NCBI GenBank assembly: GCA_035610835.1 | Contig: CM069445.1 | Span: 34,460,811-34,524,810, forward strand | Direction: 5' to 3' | DNA length: 64,000 nucleotides | Source of the DNA: Ophiura sarsii | Lineage: Eukaryota > Echinodermata > Ophiuroidea > Amphilepidida > Ophiuridae | Shown here: in pieces, positions 40,440-52,697 of the stretch | How positions within the stretch are numbered: position 1 is the stretch's first letter | Layout of the letters: each line of letters starts with the position of its first letter | Translations under genes and position numbers: made by a program | Notes under the pieces: generated by a model | Databases searched by the model: none | The model's input: the letters and a program-made list of their open reading frames with translations, nothing else | What the model was told of the DNA's origin: nothing

Positions 40440-40830
40440 TGTATGTGCTGCACCTCGCTTATGGAATAAGCTTCCGGAGTATGTAAAAACTGCAAAATCT
40501 GTGGATTCATTCAAAACATTGTTAAAGACTTGAATGATGAAATCTGAGAGCGATTTCTTTGATTAATGTTTTTGTGAATTTTTTATGTTCTTGATGTGTA
40601 GGCCTATGTTATTATTTGTGGCGTTGTTCACATTGTGAGTGGGGATTGTCATTAGTTCAACCATGTCAACGCTACCATTTTTGTTGTTGTGTTGAAGTGA
40701 TGACGGTTTTCCTTCATTCAGATTTGTGTACTAATTTTGTTTTGCAATGTTGTGTCGATGCGCCTGGAGAAACAATTTTGTTGAATGTTGGCGCATTATA
40801 AGCTGCCATTATTATTATTATTATTATTTA
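40440..40830 (+). mobile_element. LINE 3' end (L2/CR1-like) with RT C-terminus and ATT tail
   Basis: One frame reads CAAPRLWNKLPEYVKTAKSV, then DSFKTLLKT and stop: the conserved C-terminus of L2/CR1-group ORF2 proteins (APRLWN-LP, SVDSFK-LK). The sequence then runs through GGCGCATTATAAGCTGCC into an ATT microsatellite (40807-40830). Upstream parts are missing. Confidence 0.8.
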
Positions 40831-41624
40831 TATGACATAAAATTGCTTTAGAATGGTTTAAAACCTCGGTATTATGAATTACATCTTTATTATATTTTGA
40901 ATGGTGTCTGTAAAGGTATTTACTATGACGAAATATCATGATTTATGTATTTTATCCACTGCTTTTTGTGTATATCAACCGTTGGGTCATCATTGTCATA
41001 TTGACTAACTTCCCCTGTAACATGAAAAGCTGGCTAAATATCAAGATGGTTTATTATAAGTACTAAATGATGATTATATGAAGTAAATAAAATCATTAAA
41101 GAAAGGGTTATATATAGACAAATGTATGGGGCGTCTGAATATCACAACCATATAACCATTTAACTAGGTTCATACCGTTTTATCTAATAAACGTGCAGTC
41201 GCTTGCTTTGTACACCATTAGTATAGGCCTATTACTGCTTTTTACACGTTAACCACGAAAACTGTATAAAACATGGGTTTCATGAGACCTGTATCATTTT
41301 TACACGTTAAATAATATGGAAATGAGTTTGTAAAGAAAATACTGCTTAGTTACCGTGTTGTCAATCAATGATTTCTGTGTATTCTAACCGTTGGAACATA
41401 TAGGACCAGTTGCCCCAACGATGGGGTAACTGGACCGTGCCAAGTAAAGTTTTTAGTTAGTGGTAATTGGCCTTTTGTTTGGATATTTTTTAACATTGAT
41501 TATATGTTATATGTAAACAGTTACATGGGTGATATTTTCATAGCAATTCCATAAATATTTACACGAGCTTTAAGCTTTTATATCATGAAATATGCTTAAC
41601 CGGTCCAGTTGCCCCATCCTCCCC

Positions 41625-42640
41625 TAATCATTTCAGGCAATTTTTACAATAAAAGCCAAAATCGGACGTTTGCTCATATGGGATGGATGGTGGAAGGGTA
41701 GATGGAGAGGTGCGTGAGTAGTGGGTGAGAGGGTGATGTCCCGGGGTGATGTATGGCACATACACGAGTGAAATTTAAAAAAAATTAAAAAAACCGGGCA
41801 AACCAATTGCCACTGCCAGTGTGATTCGGATCATTGGCGCTGACGGTACAGTTAATCTGGATATTTTGCAGACAATCGGGACAAATCGAAAGCATATCGG
41901 GACTTTAAATGCTTTCATTAACAGGGTGCATGCATATTATGCGCATCTTCGAAAAACGAAAAAGCACACGCCGCTTCATGATAGTATCCTTCAGTTTACA
42001 TTTAATACCACTACTGATAACTCATTACATAATATATGTGATGCAATTTTTACCGCCCATTAATGCAGAATTGATCAAACTCCAAACAATGTTGATAGAA
42101 TACATTTGGAGTCTAATGGTGGTGCCATTGTCCATTATTATTCGTCTGAGCGGCATAATTGCTATGTTTGTTTGTCTCTCACTTATCATTCTGCATGGAA
42201 CTCTGCGATTCGTTAACATCCCAAAACCCCAATAGATAATAATAATAATTGGGTTTTTTACGAGTGTGTGCTCATCATAATTATAACCACTATTTGCACT
42301 GAATGCAGTGGTATTTTTTTTTATGAACAAATACCGGTAAGTTGTCAGAAAACAATAAGTATTTAGTGGCATTTTAATTTCACTAATTTGAATCATCTTG
42401 CTATGTTAACCTATGTATAAAATCTTAATTAGCGGCATTTTATGTAGCGAATTACAGGTCCTAGCGAAATAAGCGAAATCAAAATCATCCACCGGCACAA
42501 GTGATCATTTGCAGCATCCATTGTAGCTGTTGTTTACAACGGTTTACTCTTTCCCGTTATTTGAATTTATTTGCATTTAAAGAGACACAAACATACACAG
42601 TGGTGTCACATACATTTCAGGTTTTGTTTTTGATTTTGTA
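41625..42640. other. Unassigned region with an ~85-codon open frame
   Basis: 41797-42063 is open on the plus strand (VIRIIGADGTVNLDILQTIG, NAFINRVHAYYAHLRK). I do not recognise the protein. Other frames on both strands are also open from 42025 to 42235, so it may be chance or a decayed element. I do not call a gene. Confidence 0.3.
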
Positions 42641-42958
42641 TATACACCACTGACACCGTACACAATATTAATCTATAACTGAAACACCCTGTATGTTTAC
42701 AAATGACCTTGAATCCCGATTAGCTCTAATCGAGTATATCCAGCATGCTCTGCGAGTTACAGACCAAAGCACGCGGCGCACGCGCAGTTATGTGCTTTTG
42801 TTAGGGTTTGAAGAGAGCACATGGCGCGAGCTGTGTCGAGATAGGGGTACATTCACGACAAGTCCTGCTGATTCCATGCTGAACAGCCAACTTTACTAAG
42901 GATTTTATATCTTCTATGTCTTCTTGATTCCTATCGTGCAACCCTTGGATTCGAAACC
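42641..42958 (+). promoter_or_regulatory. Probable FAM120-like 5'UTR/promoter region
   Basis: This ~300 bp is richer in CpG (GCACGCGGCGCACGCGCAG) than its surroundings and leads to ACCATGG at the start codon. No TATA box is convincing. The assignment is positional. Confidence 0.35.
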
Positions 42959-43400
42959 ATGGGGATTTCAGATTTCTTGGATTATATCGAACGCGACTAC
43001 CCGCAGGCTTTACAGCAGGTAGATCTGGGGCAGTTGGCCCGCAAGCGCCTCACCGGACCTGGCCGGAGAGGCCGGGCATTAGTGGGGCAAGATCCCCTGT
43101 ACCTGGTCATTGATGCCGAAAGTTGCCTTCACCGTCTTTATGGAGGGAGTTTTACCGACTGGGTATGCGGCGGACAGTGGAATAACATGTTCCATTTCGT
43201 GGACAATCTTGCCCGAACAGCGCGGGGCAACAACATCAAATTGATTGTGTATTTCAATGGGAGTTTGGAGCGAGCACGTATACAAGATTGGATTAAATAC
43301 CAATCGAGCGCCCGGATAACAGCCCTGCAAGTGCTTCACCACGTACATGTGAAGGGGACACCGCCTCCTAAGGTTCTATTTACCCCTCCCGTGTGTCTAG
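42959..43400 (+). CDS. FAM120A: FAM120A/C-like protein (constitutive coactivator of PPARG-like), first coding exon
   Basis: The start is ACC-ATG-G, a strong Kozak context. The exon gives 147 codons plus one base and ends before GTGAGT. It encodes the N-terminal XPG-N/PIN-like domain: MGISDFLDYIERDYPQAL, then YLVIDAESCLHRLYGGSF, TDWVCGGQWNNMFHFVDNLA, IKLIVYFNGSLERARIQDWI and VKGTPPPKVLFTPPVCL. Vertebrate FAM120A/C carry the same blocks (CLHRLYGG-YTDWV-GGQWN, FNG-LE-AR, KGTPPPKVWF-PPVC) and break at the same PPVC-x point. FAM120A is an RNA-binding scaffold; invertebrate function is unknown to me. Later exons were not found in the window. Confidence 0.9.
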
Positions 43401-45139
43401 GTGAGTGTTGTTTATACCCCAGCTTTAATTTTGCCCTGACAAGCTATGCACTACCCCCTTTGTTATGATACCAAAAGCTAAGGCAGCTGTGTATATGTGA
43501 TGTATACACTCGTCCTTTGTGTCATTCGCGGGGAGCTTTTTGTTTGCGTTTTGACAACAACACACACGTGCTTTTGCTGCTGGCCTTGGCCCACGATCTT
43601 TGACCGATTTTTACTCGGCAATCTTGACATTCTATAAAATCCAGTGCAAATCATGGAGAAGTTCTCAAACTAGTAAATCTTGTATTTCCTGTACCAAGGG
43701 ACCGTCACCACTGTGCAGTTTTGATAGCCCGTCCAAGTGCACACTGATAAGTCCCAGGGTTGACAGTGACATAGACCGCAGCGTAACACATCACACATGA
43801 CATACAGAGGAAACAATTGCTTGCGGTTTTCTAGAGCCGCGTAATTATCATTGATGAATGTCCGTCAATAGGATTGTGGAAATCTGATCATGACTTCGGG
43901 TGTGTTATGGTAATTGGCTTTTTGTGCTTTTGGCTTTTCGGAGGAGCTTGATGAATGAGCAGTGACATTGTTGAGTAGAGCTTGTGGATGTATCAAATCA
44001 ATGTAAATTGGGCCAGCTTGTATTGTGGTTTAGCAAACATACCTTATATTTACACCTCTGTCAAAAGGTATTGATTGGTATTGACTTTTGACAATATTGT
44101 GTTAATGGATTGGATTAAGGTCAATGACACTGTCAAGTGTTCTCTCAAGTGACAGCTCATCCTCATAATCCTCTTTGGGAATATGTTTTCCAATGTTTTG
44201 ATTTTGATTTATGACAGGTTGAAATATGCTTTATATAGGCCTAATAGGCTACAGTAGACTGAAGTAGTAGGCCTATTATTAAGTCAATGTTTATCATTGT
44301 ACCATTCCAACAGGCATTTTTCCAATTTTAATAATACCTACGTCATGAATTTTGTGAAATTGCTAATCCCTTAAATTGAGCTCATCCCTTTGATTTTGAA
44401 GTTGTTTTTATTGTTTGTCCTATTTTTCTAAAAAGACCTATCAAATCATGATCACTGATCGATTTATGGGGTCATCCATCCAACAGTCCCATCTGAAGAC
44501 TATGGAAATGGAATTGCGTAAACCAAAGACAAAATATTGTATCCAATCATCCAATGAATCAATTTTAGATGTAAAATGAAGACGATTATATGTACTTAGA
44601 CTTTTTACCTGTTTTGAGCTCTATGCTAAAGTGTGTTCCCACATCTGACACCATTTGGGATTTTTTTCTGGTTTAATAAAGCATGGTCCTAATTTTGAAT
44701 TACTTCTAAGTGACTGATAGCAAGTAGAGGCCTATGTACCGTAACAAATTATCCCTATTATTTAAGCGCCCATATACCCTTATAAGCGCCAACCCCTTTT
44801 TTCTCAATGACTACCAACAAACAATCCCTTAAAAGCGCCCACCTTTTCAATGTAGCACTGTACAACATTTTTCGCCACGCTCTCCCCGATAGAGCTGCCA
44901 TCTTTGTTTTTATTCATGGCTTAAATGCAACATCGCGCATGCTCAAAACTACCGAGAATAAGCTTGTCGGAACATTGACGTCATGTAATGTGGCCACAGT
45001 GAGACCACTGCGACACCGCAATGTTGATTATCCCCAAAATTGTAACCAATTTACTTTTCGATCGCACCTTGTTTTCCGCTAGTGCAACCTCGCCGAATTC
45101 GACAGTGTTTACGATAAATGAGTTTGAACATTTAGTCTG
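43401..45139. other. Probable first intron of FAM120-like gene, no recognised element
   Basis: AT-rich DNA with no obvious TIR pair or exon. Confidence 0.4.
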
Positions 45140-45215
45140 GGCAGCGCAGCGCTCATGGTCTGGTGGTCGTGTCAGTCACCCCAGCGACCCGAGTTCAATA
45201 CCTGTGGGGCGGCGG
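45140..45215 (+). mobile_element. tRNA-derived SINE head
   Basis: GCGCTCATGGTCTGGTGGTC (A-box region) is followed by CGACCCGAGTTCAATACC (B-box GAGTTCAATACC). The body after it is undefined. Confidence 0.6.
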
Positions 45216-45956
45216 ACATAATTATTTTAGTCCCCACCCCTAAAATTAGATCATGTTTGTTTGCATAAACAATACCTGATGGAATTCTCTCCCTGATGCC
45301 ACCCTGACCTCGCCATCCAATTGGGGTATTCAAGGGTGCAGTTTCAAGGTTCATCTAAGTACACCCTGATTTTTACTCGCACCTGTATTTATATCTTCAC
45401 ATACATCAATGATTCTGCACATAATTATTATGTATTCACAATTCATCTGCGATACTTCCTGACTTATGGATCCTGCTGATTATTGATGTAGAAGTAGAAG
45501 AAGAAGCATAACTCCTCACACAATTAGACGTTTTGAGAAATTGAAATGTTTATGAAAAGAGAAAACACTTGGTTACACATAGCAGGTTTTTCCTCTTCAA
45601 TATCATGTTTACTAATTTATTTTCCCCACGTCAGTCACATTTCCCCAAAATGATGTTTTCAGAAAAATTGGCACTATTCATACAAGAAAGTTACAAAAAT
45701 TTGATTAAGTTTGTGCACAAATCAAATGGAGTTAATCTAAAGGTTATCGTAAATCATGTTGTAGAATAGAATGGATTCTTGCAGATTTACACAAAATTCT
45801 AACCCTGAACTTTAGAACTCGGTGGCTGTTGGCTTATTCTACAGTGAGTGACATTGGAATGGAGATTTAGCAGGCAAAACGATGGCAACCCTGTACCCAG
45901 CCAACTCGGTCCCCACCCAACGACACTGAAGAGTGCCAACAGAGACCGATTGCTGT

Positions 45957-46137
45957 CAGGGCTCAAATTAATCAAAGGCATCGAAGGCAATTGCCCTAGC
46001 TAGTTGCCTTGGTGCCTTCAATTTCTGGCTATTTTCACTTCATTCAAAAGTACATAATGGCCTTGGATAAAGTTGGTGGTGCCCCTTTCAAAATGCCTTA
46101 AATTGCCTGCCCTTTTCATTTCTTATTTTGAGGCCTG
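45957..46137. mobile_element. hAT-type MITE, 8-bp duplication ATTGCTGT
   Basis: ATTGCTGT is exact at 45949-45956 and 46138-46145. The ends are CAGGGCTCAAA and TTTTGAGGCCTG. It is 181 bp. Confidence 0.88.
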
Positions 46138-46208
46138 ATTGCTGTTCAACTATAATTGTATAGACCTTTTTTTCAGTGCCTATTGCCAAAGACCCTTTTG
46201 GTTGTTAG

Positions 46209-46537
46209 CAGGGTTCTAAAGCCAGGACCATTTTAGTGCCGGGTAAATTTACTGACGGCGAACGGAGAAAGAGTAGCGAACGAAGTGCAGTGGATCCAGA
46301 GGCCTTCTTAATGTCTTTTAGGGTTTTTAATGCACTTTGAGGGTTCCTGCCACATAATTTCTTGTTTAATGAGGCAGTTTAATGATTTTATCCATAAATT
46401 GTTAAAAGATTTAAAATTATTATTATTATTATTATTTTATATTTTTTAAATTTAAAAAAAAAATAAAACTTTTTTTTAGAGCGCTGGGCGGATAGTGTCA
46501 TTGCCGGGCGGTGCCGCCCACCGTAGCTAGAACCCTG
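46209..46537. mobile_element. hAT-type MITE, 8-bp duplication GTTGTTAG (intact relative of the 16027 element)
   Basis: GTTGTTAG is exact at 46201-46208 and 46538-46545. The TIR is CAGGGTTCTA, perfect. The interior holds a TTA microsatellite (46416-46437). It shares both flanking halves with the LINE-interrupted element at 16027-21287. Confidence 0.92.
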
Positions 46538-46678
46538 GTTGTTAGTTGTTACACTTCTGGCATCGACCAAAAACTTCAACTGTAAAATGTTGTGGCTAAA
46601 TTAGTAAGTTTCTTCCCATCAAAGCATATTGATTAACACAAAATAGGAGGAGAAACTGGGTGCTCAGAGCCAGTTGCC

Positions 46679-46879
46679 GGGTCAGAAATTCTAGGAGAAT
46701 CAGCTCCAATTGCATAAAGATTCCTGGTAAAGCTGCGAGAATCCAAGATGAGTCTCATGGATAGTATCTGTCTAACACACTATTTTAATGGAGGAGAATC
46801 CATCCATAGATTTTCATTCTCACAAAATCCTTTGCAAGAATCTAAATGGATTCTTGCAACATTTGATGAATTTCTGACC
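46679..46879. mobile_element. TIR element with GGGTCAGAAATTC termini
   Basis: GGGTCAGAAATTCTAGGAGAATC is mirrored by GAATTTCTGACCC. The internal TTGCAAGAATCTAAATGG, then ATTCTTGC, matches the 52698-53013 element. Confidence 0.65.
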
Positions 46880-47673
46880 CTGAGTTGGCATTATAAAGTA
46901 AGTTTGGGAACACATAGAACATGTTTCTACTGGGGCAAGAAAATTAACGCTATTTTATATTACTTAATAAGATCTGTATTATACCGGAAATGTGAAGATT
47001 ACCTAACATAGTCCGTACTACACACATTATAATGTGAGGGTTGCCAGAAATAAAATAATTGACAAAGCGTCTGTGCATACATTGGAAGATGACATGAGTG
47101 ACGATGACGAAAATCCCTAGTTTTTAGGTGTATTACATAAAATAATGAAGCATGAACCTACATGGACAGCATGCAACACCGATCGACCATGTACACATAC
47201 AAACAAACAAATTTAAGTTTAATTCAAGTTCGGGAAGTACATGTAGGGTATTTCATTACAAAATGATGCGTATGGTTAGAAGCTTCGGGACTGAGGATGA
47301 AAGTTTTGCAAATATTAGGAAGAATATCATTGATCCATAAAGACCATCAATAAAACCATCAGCATGCATGATTGCCATTTGACAAGCCCACATGGCATAG
47401 CTATAGCATATACATCGAGGGTTGAGCACCCGAAGGCTGTAGCTCAAAAAATGCTATTCTGAGATAGTCAACTTTCAAATATTCGGGACTCATTACAATA
47501 CACTGCAGCACCCAACTTATAACTCTAGTATTTTAGTCAAATTAAGAGTGTTTATGAGTTATCTCTTTATGGTTCTGAAAATCTAGGTTATATGGATTAT
47601 TTTGGTACCAAAATCTCATTTTGCCCAAAAGTTGAGTGACGGCCTTCTGGCGCTCAACCCTTGACATGTATAA
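46880..47673. other. Intron sequence, no recognised element
   Basis: No supported gene or repeat. Confidence 0.4.
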
Positions 47674-47923
47674 TGTGACCCATCACGTCGAAACAGACCA
47701 GCTGTGTGCAAAGCTTATTTGCAGAAAAGAACAAAAGAAGGTAAGAAAATATAAGGAAAATAAAAAGAATTTAATACCTCTCCAGCTGCACAAAGTCTTG
47801 TTTATTATCAATTTCAATAAGTTAGGTGTCATTCTAAAGCTAAAAACAAGGTTTGTAACATGAAATTATAATCTCAATTTCCTTTTTGGAGACGACTGGT
47901 GTGTTTTGATATGATGGGTCACA
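47674..47923. mobile_element. MITE, family B
   Basis: TGTGACCCATCACGTCGAAA and TTTTGATATGATGGGTCACA are the ends. Subterminal CAGACCAGCTG and CGACTGGTGTG. Confidence 0.8.
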
Positions 47924-48840
47924 TTATGACTCCCATTATTTATGGCAAGACATCACATATTATTCATGAAAGTGACATCTTGTTAGAAGTTGAATGAGAA
48001 TCTTGCAGTCTATTCAAAATACAGGGAGGGGTGGGGGCGCCTTGGCCATTTTTCACAAAATAGTCCCTGTGAACAATTTACACAAATATGGGCTACTTTT
48101 TACTTTATCTTGGCTTGTCAGATTTGTGTTTCAACTTGTTTTTAGACTGTATACAAGATAATGCAACTGATGGGGGATCCAATTGGAAATTCTACTCTCC
48201 TAACATTATTTACTGTGCACAAAACCAATGATAAAACGCTAAGATTAAGAATGTCTCCACAAAATCCACATCGATGTGTGTATCATGTTCTTCCCCATGA
48301 ATTGGAATAAATATGGGTAGGCTACACTCGTCACCCCCTGGTCCCTGTTGGTTCGAGAGATGATCAAGAAAGGGACAGGAGCCTCAAACATTACAACAAG
48401 CACTAGTTGTGAACAAAGAGAAATTTGAAATAGTTCCATGTAGGCCTAGAGGGGGTTTGTCCTAATTTCAAGACTACCAGTGCATGTATATTTACCAGTT
48501 GGCCTATTTGTTATTGTTGGCCTCACAAAGCATCATGCAGTGTTTGTTACAGTACATGCATGCATCATTGCAACATGATGATGGTGGAGATTGTCGGAGG
48601 AGGTCATAGGTCAAATATTGATGTAATGTGCAGATAATGTGTTCATTGTGGGAGTGCATGGGACCTGTATTATATTGTTGCTGTTTTGAAAACCTCATAC
48701 AATGTATCTCCATCCGGCCCTTCAGCATGTATGAAGTAATACTTCCTATATATGACCTATGGGCAGTCTGCCCCAAACATGTTCAAGGGCCAAAACACAT
48801 CAAAATCTTGTAAGGGTCCATGCCTTTTTACAAAATAGAG
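47924..48840. other. Intron sequence, no recognised element
   Basis: No supported gene or repeat. Confidence 0.4.
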
Positions 48841-50313
48841 GAAAGCTTGGGGAAAGAGCGAGCAAAGAGCGCTCCTTTTTAAATAGAGGTGGGCTAGTAG
48901 TAGTATAGAGGATAATATTGAGGTCATAGTTTCAGATCATTTCAAACACCGAATGAATTAATGACATGATCCACGCTGATCCCATGTTTGGAAATAAAAT
49001 CGAAAAAGCCATGGTGCTCCGGCCAAAAATGCTTGAAATGGCAGCTATTTTGGCAAAAACAGTACTTTGATCATTACCCAATCATATTTGGTCTAATTTA
49101 TTTGGTGACAATACCCATGTTTTAGGGTACAGAATGTTATTCTATTTCTACTCTGGTTTCGTCTCATTTAACCCATTTGTTTTCTTGTAATTAGCTGATT
49201 TTGGTCGAATGTGGACTGTGGGGGCGCTTCACAAAAAAGTAGCTATCTCATCAGTCAACATTTTAAGATTGTTTATATAAACATATATTAGAAGATTTGG
49301 GCATGTTACCTCATTTCATTATGCTATGGTATCCATATTAAAATCACAAAACACTTTGAAAACATTCCCATAGGATAGTACAGGGGTCCACAAACTTTTA
49401 TTTCATTAGTGTGTGATTCAATGGGGGTGGGGTGGGGCAATTCAATCATATTCAATATGGTGATATGGCTTCAAAACAACAAATGGTTTAAATTACTCAG
49501 ATTTTTATGAAATGCTTAAAAGCTACATTGTATCATGTTTCAACTTTAAAATTTGAAATGTTTCACTGTGAAAGGTATTTTTTGAACAGTGCCCTTACTG
49601 GGCAATTTTAATTTTACACAAAAAAATGCCTTTTTCAGGAAAACGAAACATTGACATGAGATAAAAAAACTGCATCAGATTATTCAGTTTCCCCAGTTCC
49701 CCACCAAAATCAAATTGATTGGACCAAAAAGTAGCTATCTCATCAGTCAACCTTTTAAGATTGTTTAAATAAACATTGAATATTTGAGCATGTTACCTCA
49801 TTTCATTGTGTCATGGTATCCATATTAAAATCACAAAACACTTCGAAAACATACCCATAGGATAGTACAGGGGTCCACAAACTTTTATTTCATTAGTGTG
49901 TGATTCAATGGGGGTGGGGTGGGGCAATTCAATCATATTCAAAATGGTGATATGGCTTCAAAACAACAAATGGTTTAAATTACTCAGATTTTTATGAAAT
50001 GCTTAAAAGCTACATTGTATCATGTTTCAACTTTAAAATTTGAAATGTTTCACTGTGAAAGGTATTTTTTGAACAGTGCCCTTACTGGGCAATTTTAATT
50101 TTACACAAAAAAATGCCTTTTTCAGGAAAACGAAACATTGACATGAGATAAAAAAAACTGCATCAGATTATTCAGTTTCCCCAGTTCCCCACCAAAATCA
50201 AATTGATTGGACCAAAAATTATTACTGAGTTATGATCAAAATACTGTTTTGTTCGAAATGATCTGAGGTTATAGCTCTAATTATAGCCCACCTCTATTTG
50301 AATCCAAGCTTTC
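48841..50313. mobile_element. 1.5-kb foldback-ended element containing a tandem duplication
   Basis: GAAAGCTTGG...AAATAGAGGTGGGCT at the left is mirrored by AGCCCACCTCTATTT...CCAAGCTTTC at the right. TCATAGTTTCAGATCATTTC pairs with GAAATGATCTGAGG. The interior is mostly the 492-bp duplication at 49234-50217. Confidence 0.8.
49234..50217 (+). repeat. 492-bp tandem duplication
   Basis: Copies 49234-49725 and 49726-50217 are almost identical, apart from a small indel cluster near 49275-49295 (TATATAAACATATATTAGAAG against TAAATAAACATTGAATATT). Confidence 0.93.
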
Positions 50314-50674
50314 ATAAAATGTCAAATCAATAGGCAACCATTCAAGTAAAATTACCCAAAAGATCCTTTTCTACAAGTGGTGAACCACAGCCATTTCAAG
50401 TGGCTAGTTGTATGGTTACAACTTACAATCAATTAGGCCCAACAATACAGACATGATCTGATTTGCATCACTGAACATATCATAAAACCTGGCGCTTATC
50501 TGTGGGGTGTTAATCAGTAAATCACCGATCCTTTTCACTCTGAAGTTAACGATAGAAAAAAGGAGCGAGCTTTCCCCCATGCTTTCCTTGAGCTTTCCTC
50601 TATTTGTAAAATAGGCAAGGCCCCTAAAATGCTCTTGCACCTAAACATGTATACCGCAACATGTCCAGCGTTCA

Positions 50675-51078
50675 GGCCTAAAAAAAAGTTTGATTGGCGT
50701 AACCCGACCGACCCTAAATACATCGCCGACCCTGGATATTTTTTATTATTTTGAGGGGGAAAAAAAATATAATAATAATAGTAATATATATATAAATATA
50801 TATTTATAAAAATTGAACAAAGTATTAAAGTTTTTTGACTGTTTGCTTTCATTTTCGGCTATTTTAAGTCCCCATCGAAATGATATATTGTTGAACACAA
50901 CGATACATGTTTAAAGAAAAAAATAATTTTTGCCGTCTCTTCATTTGTGTGTACTGCTGTCTTTTAAGTGTTCAAAAGTAGGTGATTTAAAAATTAATAA
51001 AAAAAAAAAAAATCCCGACCGACCTACCCTATTTGTTTTGGTCATGTTACGCCAATCACACTTCTTTTTTTTTAGGCC
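50675..51078. mobile_element. GGCC-family TIR element, TCA duplication
   Basis: GGCCTAAAAAAAAGTTTGAT and TTGGCGTAACCCGACCGACC at the left are mirrored at the right. TCA lies at 50672-50674 and 51079-51081. CGACCGACC links it to 8337-9225. Confidence 0.85.
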
Positions 51079-51300
51079 TCAGAATAGCGTTAAAGCACCA
51101 AAATGACCACTTTTCCTGGCAGATAACCATTTTTTCTTGCTGATTATCCAAAATAACTGAAGCAATTGCGGATAACAACAAATAGTGGCGGATAACCAAA
51201 ATCTTCTGCTGGTTTATCCGTTGGATAACCAGTTTGTTTTTCTTATTTTGAATGCTGAACACGTTCTATCACACGTCAAGCGATCTTTACAGATAAGTGA

Positions 51301-52005
51301 CCATGATTGTGGGGGTCTTAAATGGAAATTAGTTTGTTCGACGGACTAAAATAGTGTTTTGAGCTGCCTGTAGAGAAAAAGGGGGATAAGATACACTTGT
51401 TTTGAGGCAATTTTTGGGTTATTTGGACTAAAGTCACCCCAAGTACTAATTTCCAGCTTTACATCTTATTCCAATGCTCCTCAAATAGGCATTTAAAAAA
51501 ACGTGACATATTTAATGACGCGAATCGTGCCACTTGAAGGGGAGGTACCTTTCCAACTTTGAAGGGCCATAATTCCAAAACGACTTGGAGTTGGAATTTT
51601 AAATTTTGCATTTTTTTTCGATATTTTCTTTCTGGAGCCTACTTTAGACGCTTGCCAACTATCGATTAAATGAGGAAGGGCTCTATCATTGCTTGTGGTT
51701 TCAACATGTGACTGTACAATACAAATATGTGACTATCAACCATGATTGTGGGGGTCTTAAAATGGAAATTGTAGAGAGAAAGGGGGATAAGATACACTTG
51801 TTTTGAGGCAAATTTTGGGTTATTTGGATTATAGTCACCCTTTGCAGCTTTGCATCTTATTTCAAAGGTCCTCTTATAGGCAATTATAAATAAAAAATAT
51901 TCAACGACACGAATAGCGTCAACTTGAAGTGGAGGTACCCTCCAAACTTTAAAGACCCATAATTCAGAAACGACTTGGATTTAGAATTTTATATTTTGCA
52001 TGTGT
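51301..52005 (+). repeat. ~438-bp direct tandem duplication, diverged
   Basis: CCATGATTGTGGGGGTCTTA, AAAGGGGGATAAGATACACT and CATAATTC-(C/A)-AAACGACTTGGA recur with a ~438-bp offset (51301 and 51739). Identity is about 80-85% by eye. Confidence 0.8.
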
Positions 52006-52427
52006 TCATTATACCTATATAGATGTATAAGAAAGGAATTTCAGCCAAATCTGAGAGGTGACCCGTACGGGCGGTACCACCATTGGTTGATTTGACACGG
52101 AATGACCCCATTTTCAGCCCTGGAAAGTAAATTCTGTGACTTAAAATTGTACATTTTCATATATAAGAGAAGGTTCTTCCTTGAAATGGAAGCAATTGTC
52201 TGTTTAGAAATAGTTACAATATATACCATTCAGCTGTGACTTTATTTACTCAAGCATTGTCCCCCTCCCCATATTTTGTGCATGTACATCCGATAAGTAT
52301 ACACTCTGTCTACTCTGTCTGGATGGCTAAAACATAACTACCACAGTGTTTCAGTGGCGATGGACCACAAGAACGGAGGGGTTAAACAGGAGGCCAACAA
52401 AATTTGGTCCGTGGCCCTCAAGGTCAA

Positions 52428-52510
52428 GGATTGAACCCGGGTCGCGGGACTGGCAAGTGAGCTAGTCAACCACCACAGGCGCTGAGCTCACCAAGCTAAA
52501 TGGTCAGTGA
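52428..52510 (-). mobile_element. tRNA-derived SINE head (minus strand)
   Basis: On the minus strand it reads TTTAGCTTGGTGAGCTCAGC, then GACCCGGGTTCAATCCTTG. The B-box GGTTCAATCC is good. The acceptor stem is incomplete. Confidence 0.65.
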
Positions 52511-52697
52511 CGATTAAATCCAGGGGTATTGCTGCATGAGATAGAACTGGTGTGCACAGTCCACACACGCAAACAGGGGTTCTGCTGGCCTAATGATTTT
52601 GTATGCCATTTGTGGGGTTAGGGTTTATTGATTGGTTGGTAGAATTTCAAAGTTCAGCAGGTGTATGTGCTAAATTAAACCAAACCTAATCAAAAGT

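Larger units (their letters stand above)
38477..41624. mobile_element. 3.15-kb TIR element (GGGGCAACTGGACCGG termini), TA duplication
   Basis: The left GGGGAATATGGGGCAACTGG and the mirrored right end share 23 of 25 bases, flanked by TA. Extra copies of GGGGCAACTGGACC occur subterminally at ~39345 and ~41403. It contains no transposase, but holds a CACT MITE (39428-40246) and a LINE 3' end (40440-40830). Confidence 0.8.

Noticed and set aside
41821..42396. Candidate short gene(s) around 41.8-42.4 kb
   Set aside because: Frames are open on both strands over the same stretch and no domain is recognisable. Noted as unassigned rather than called.
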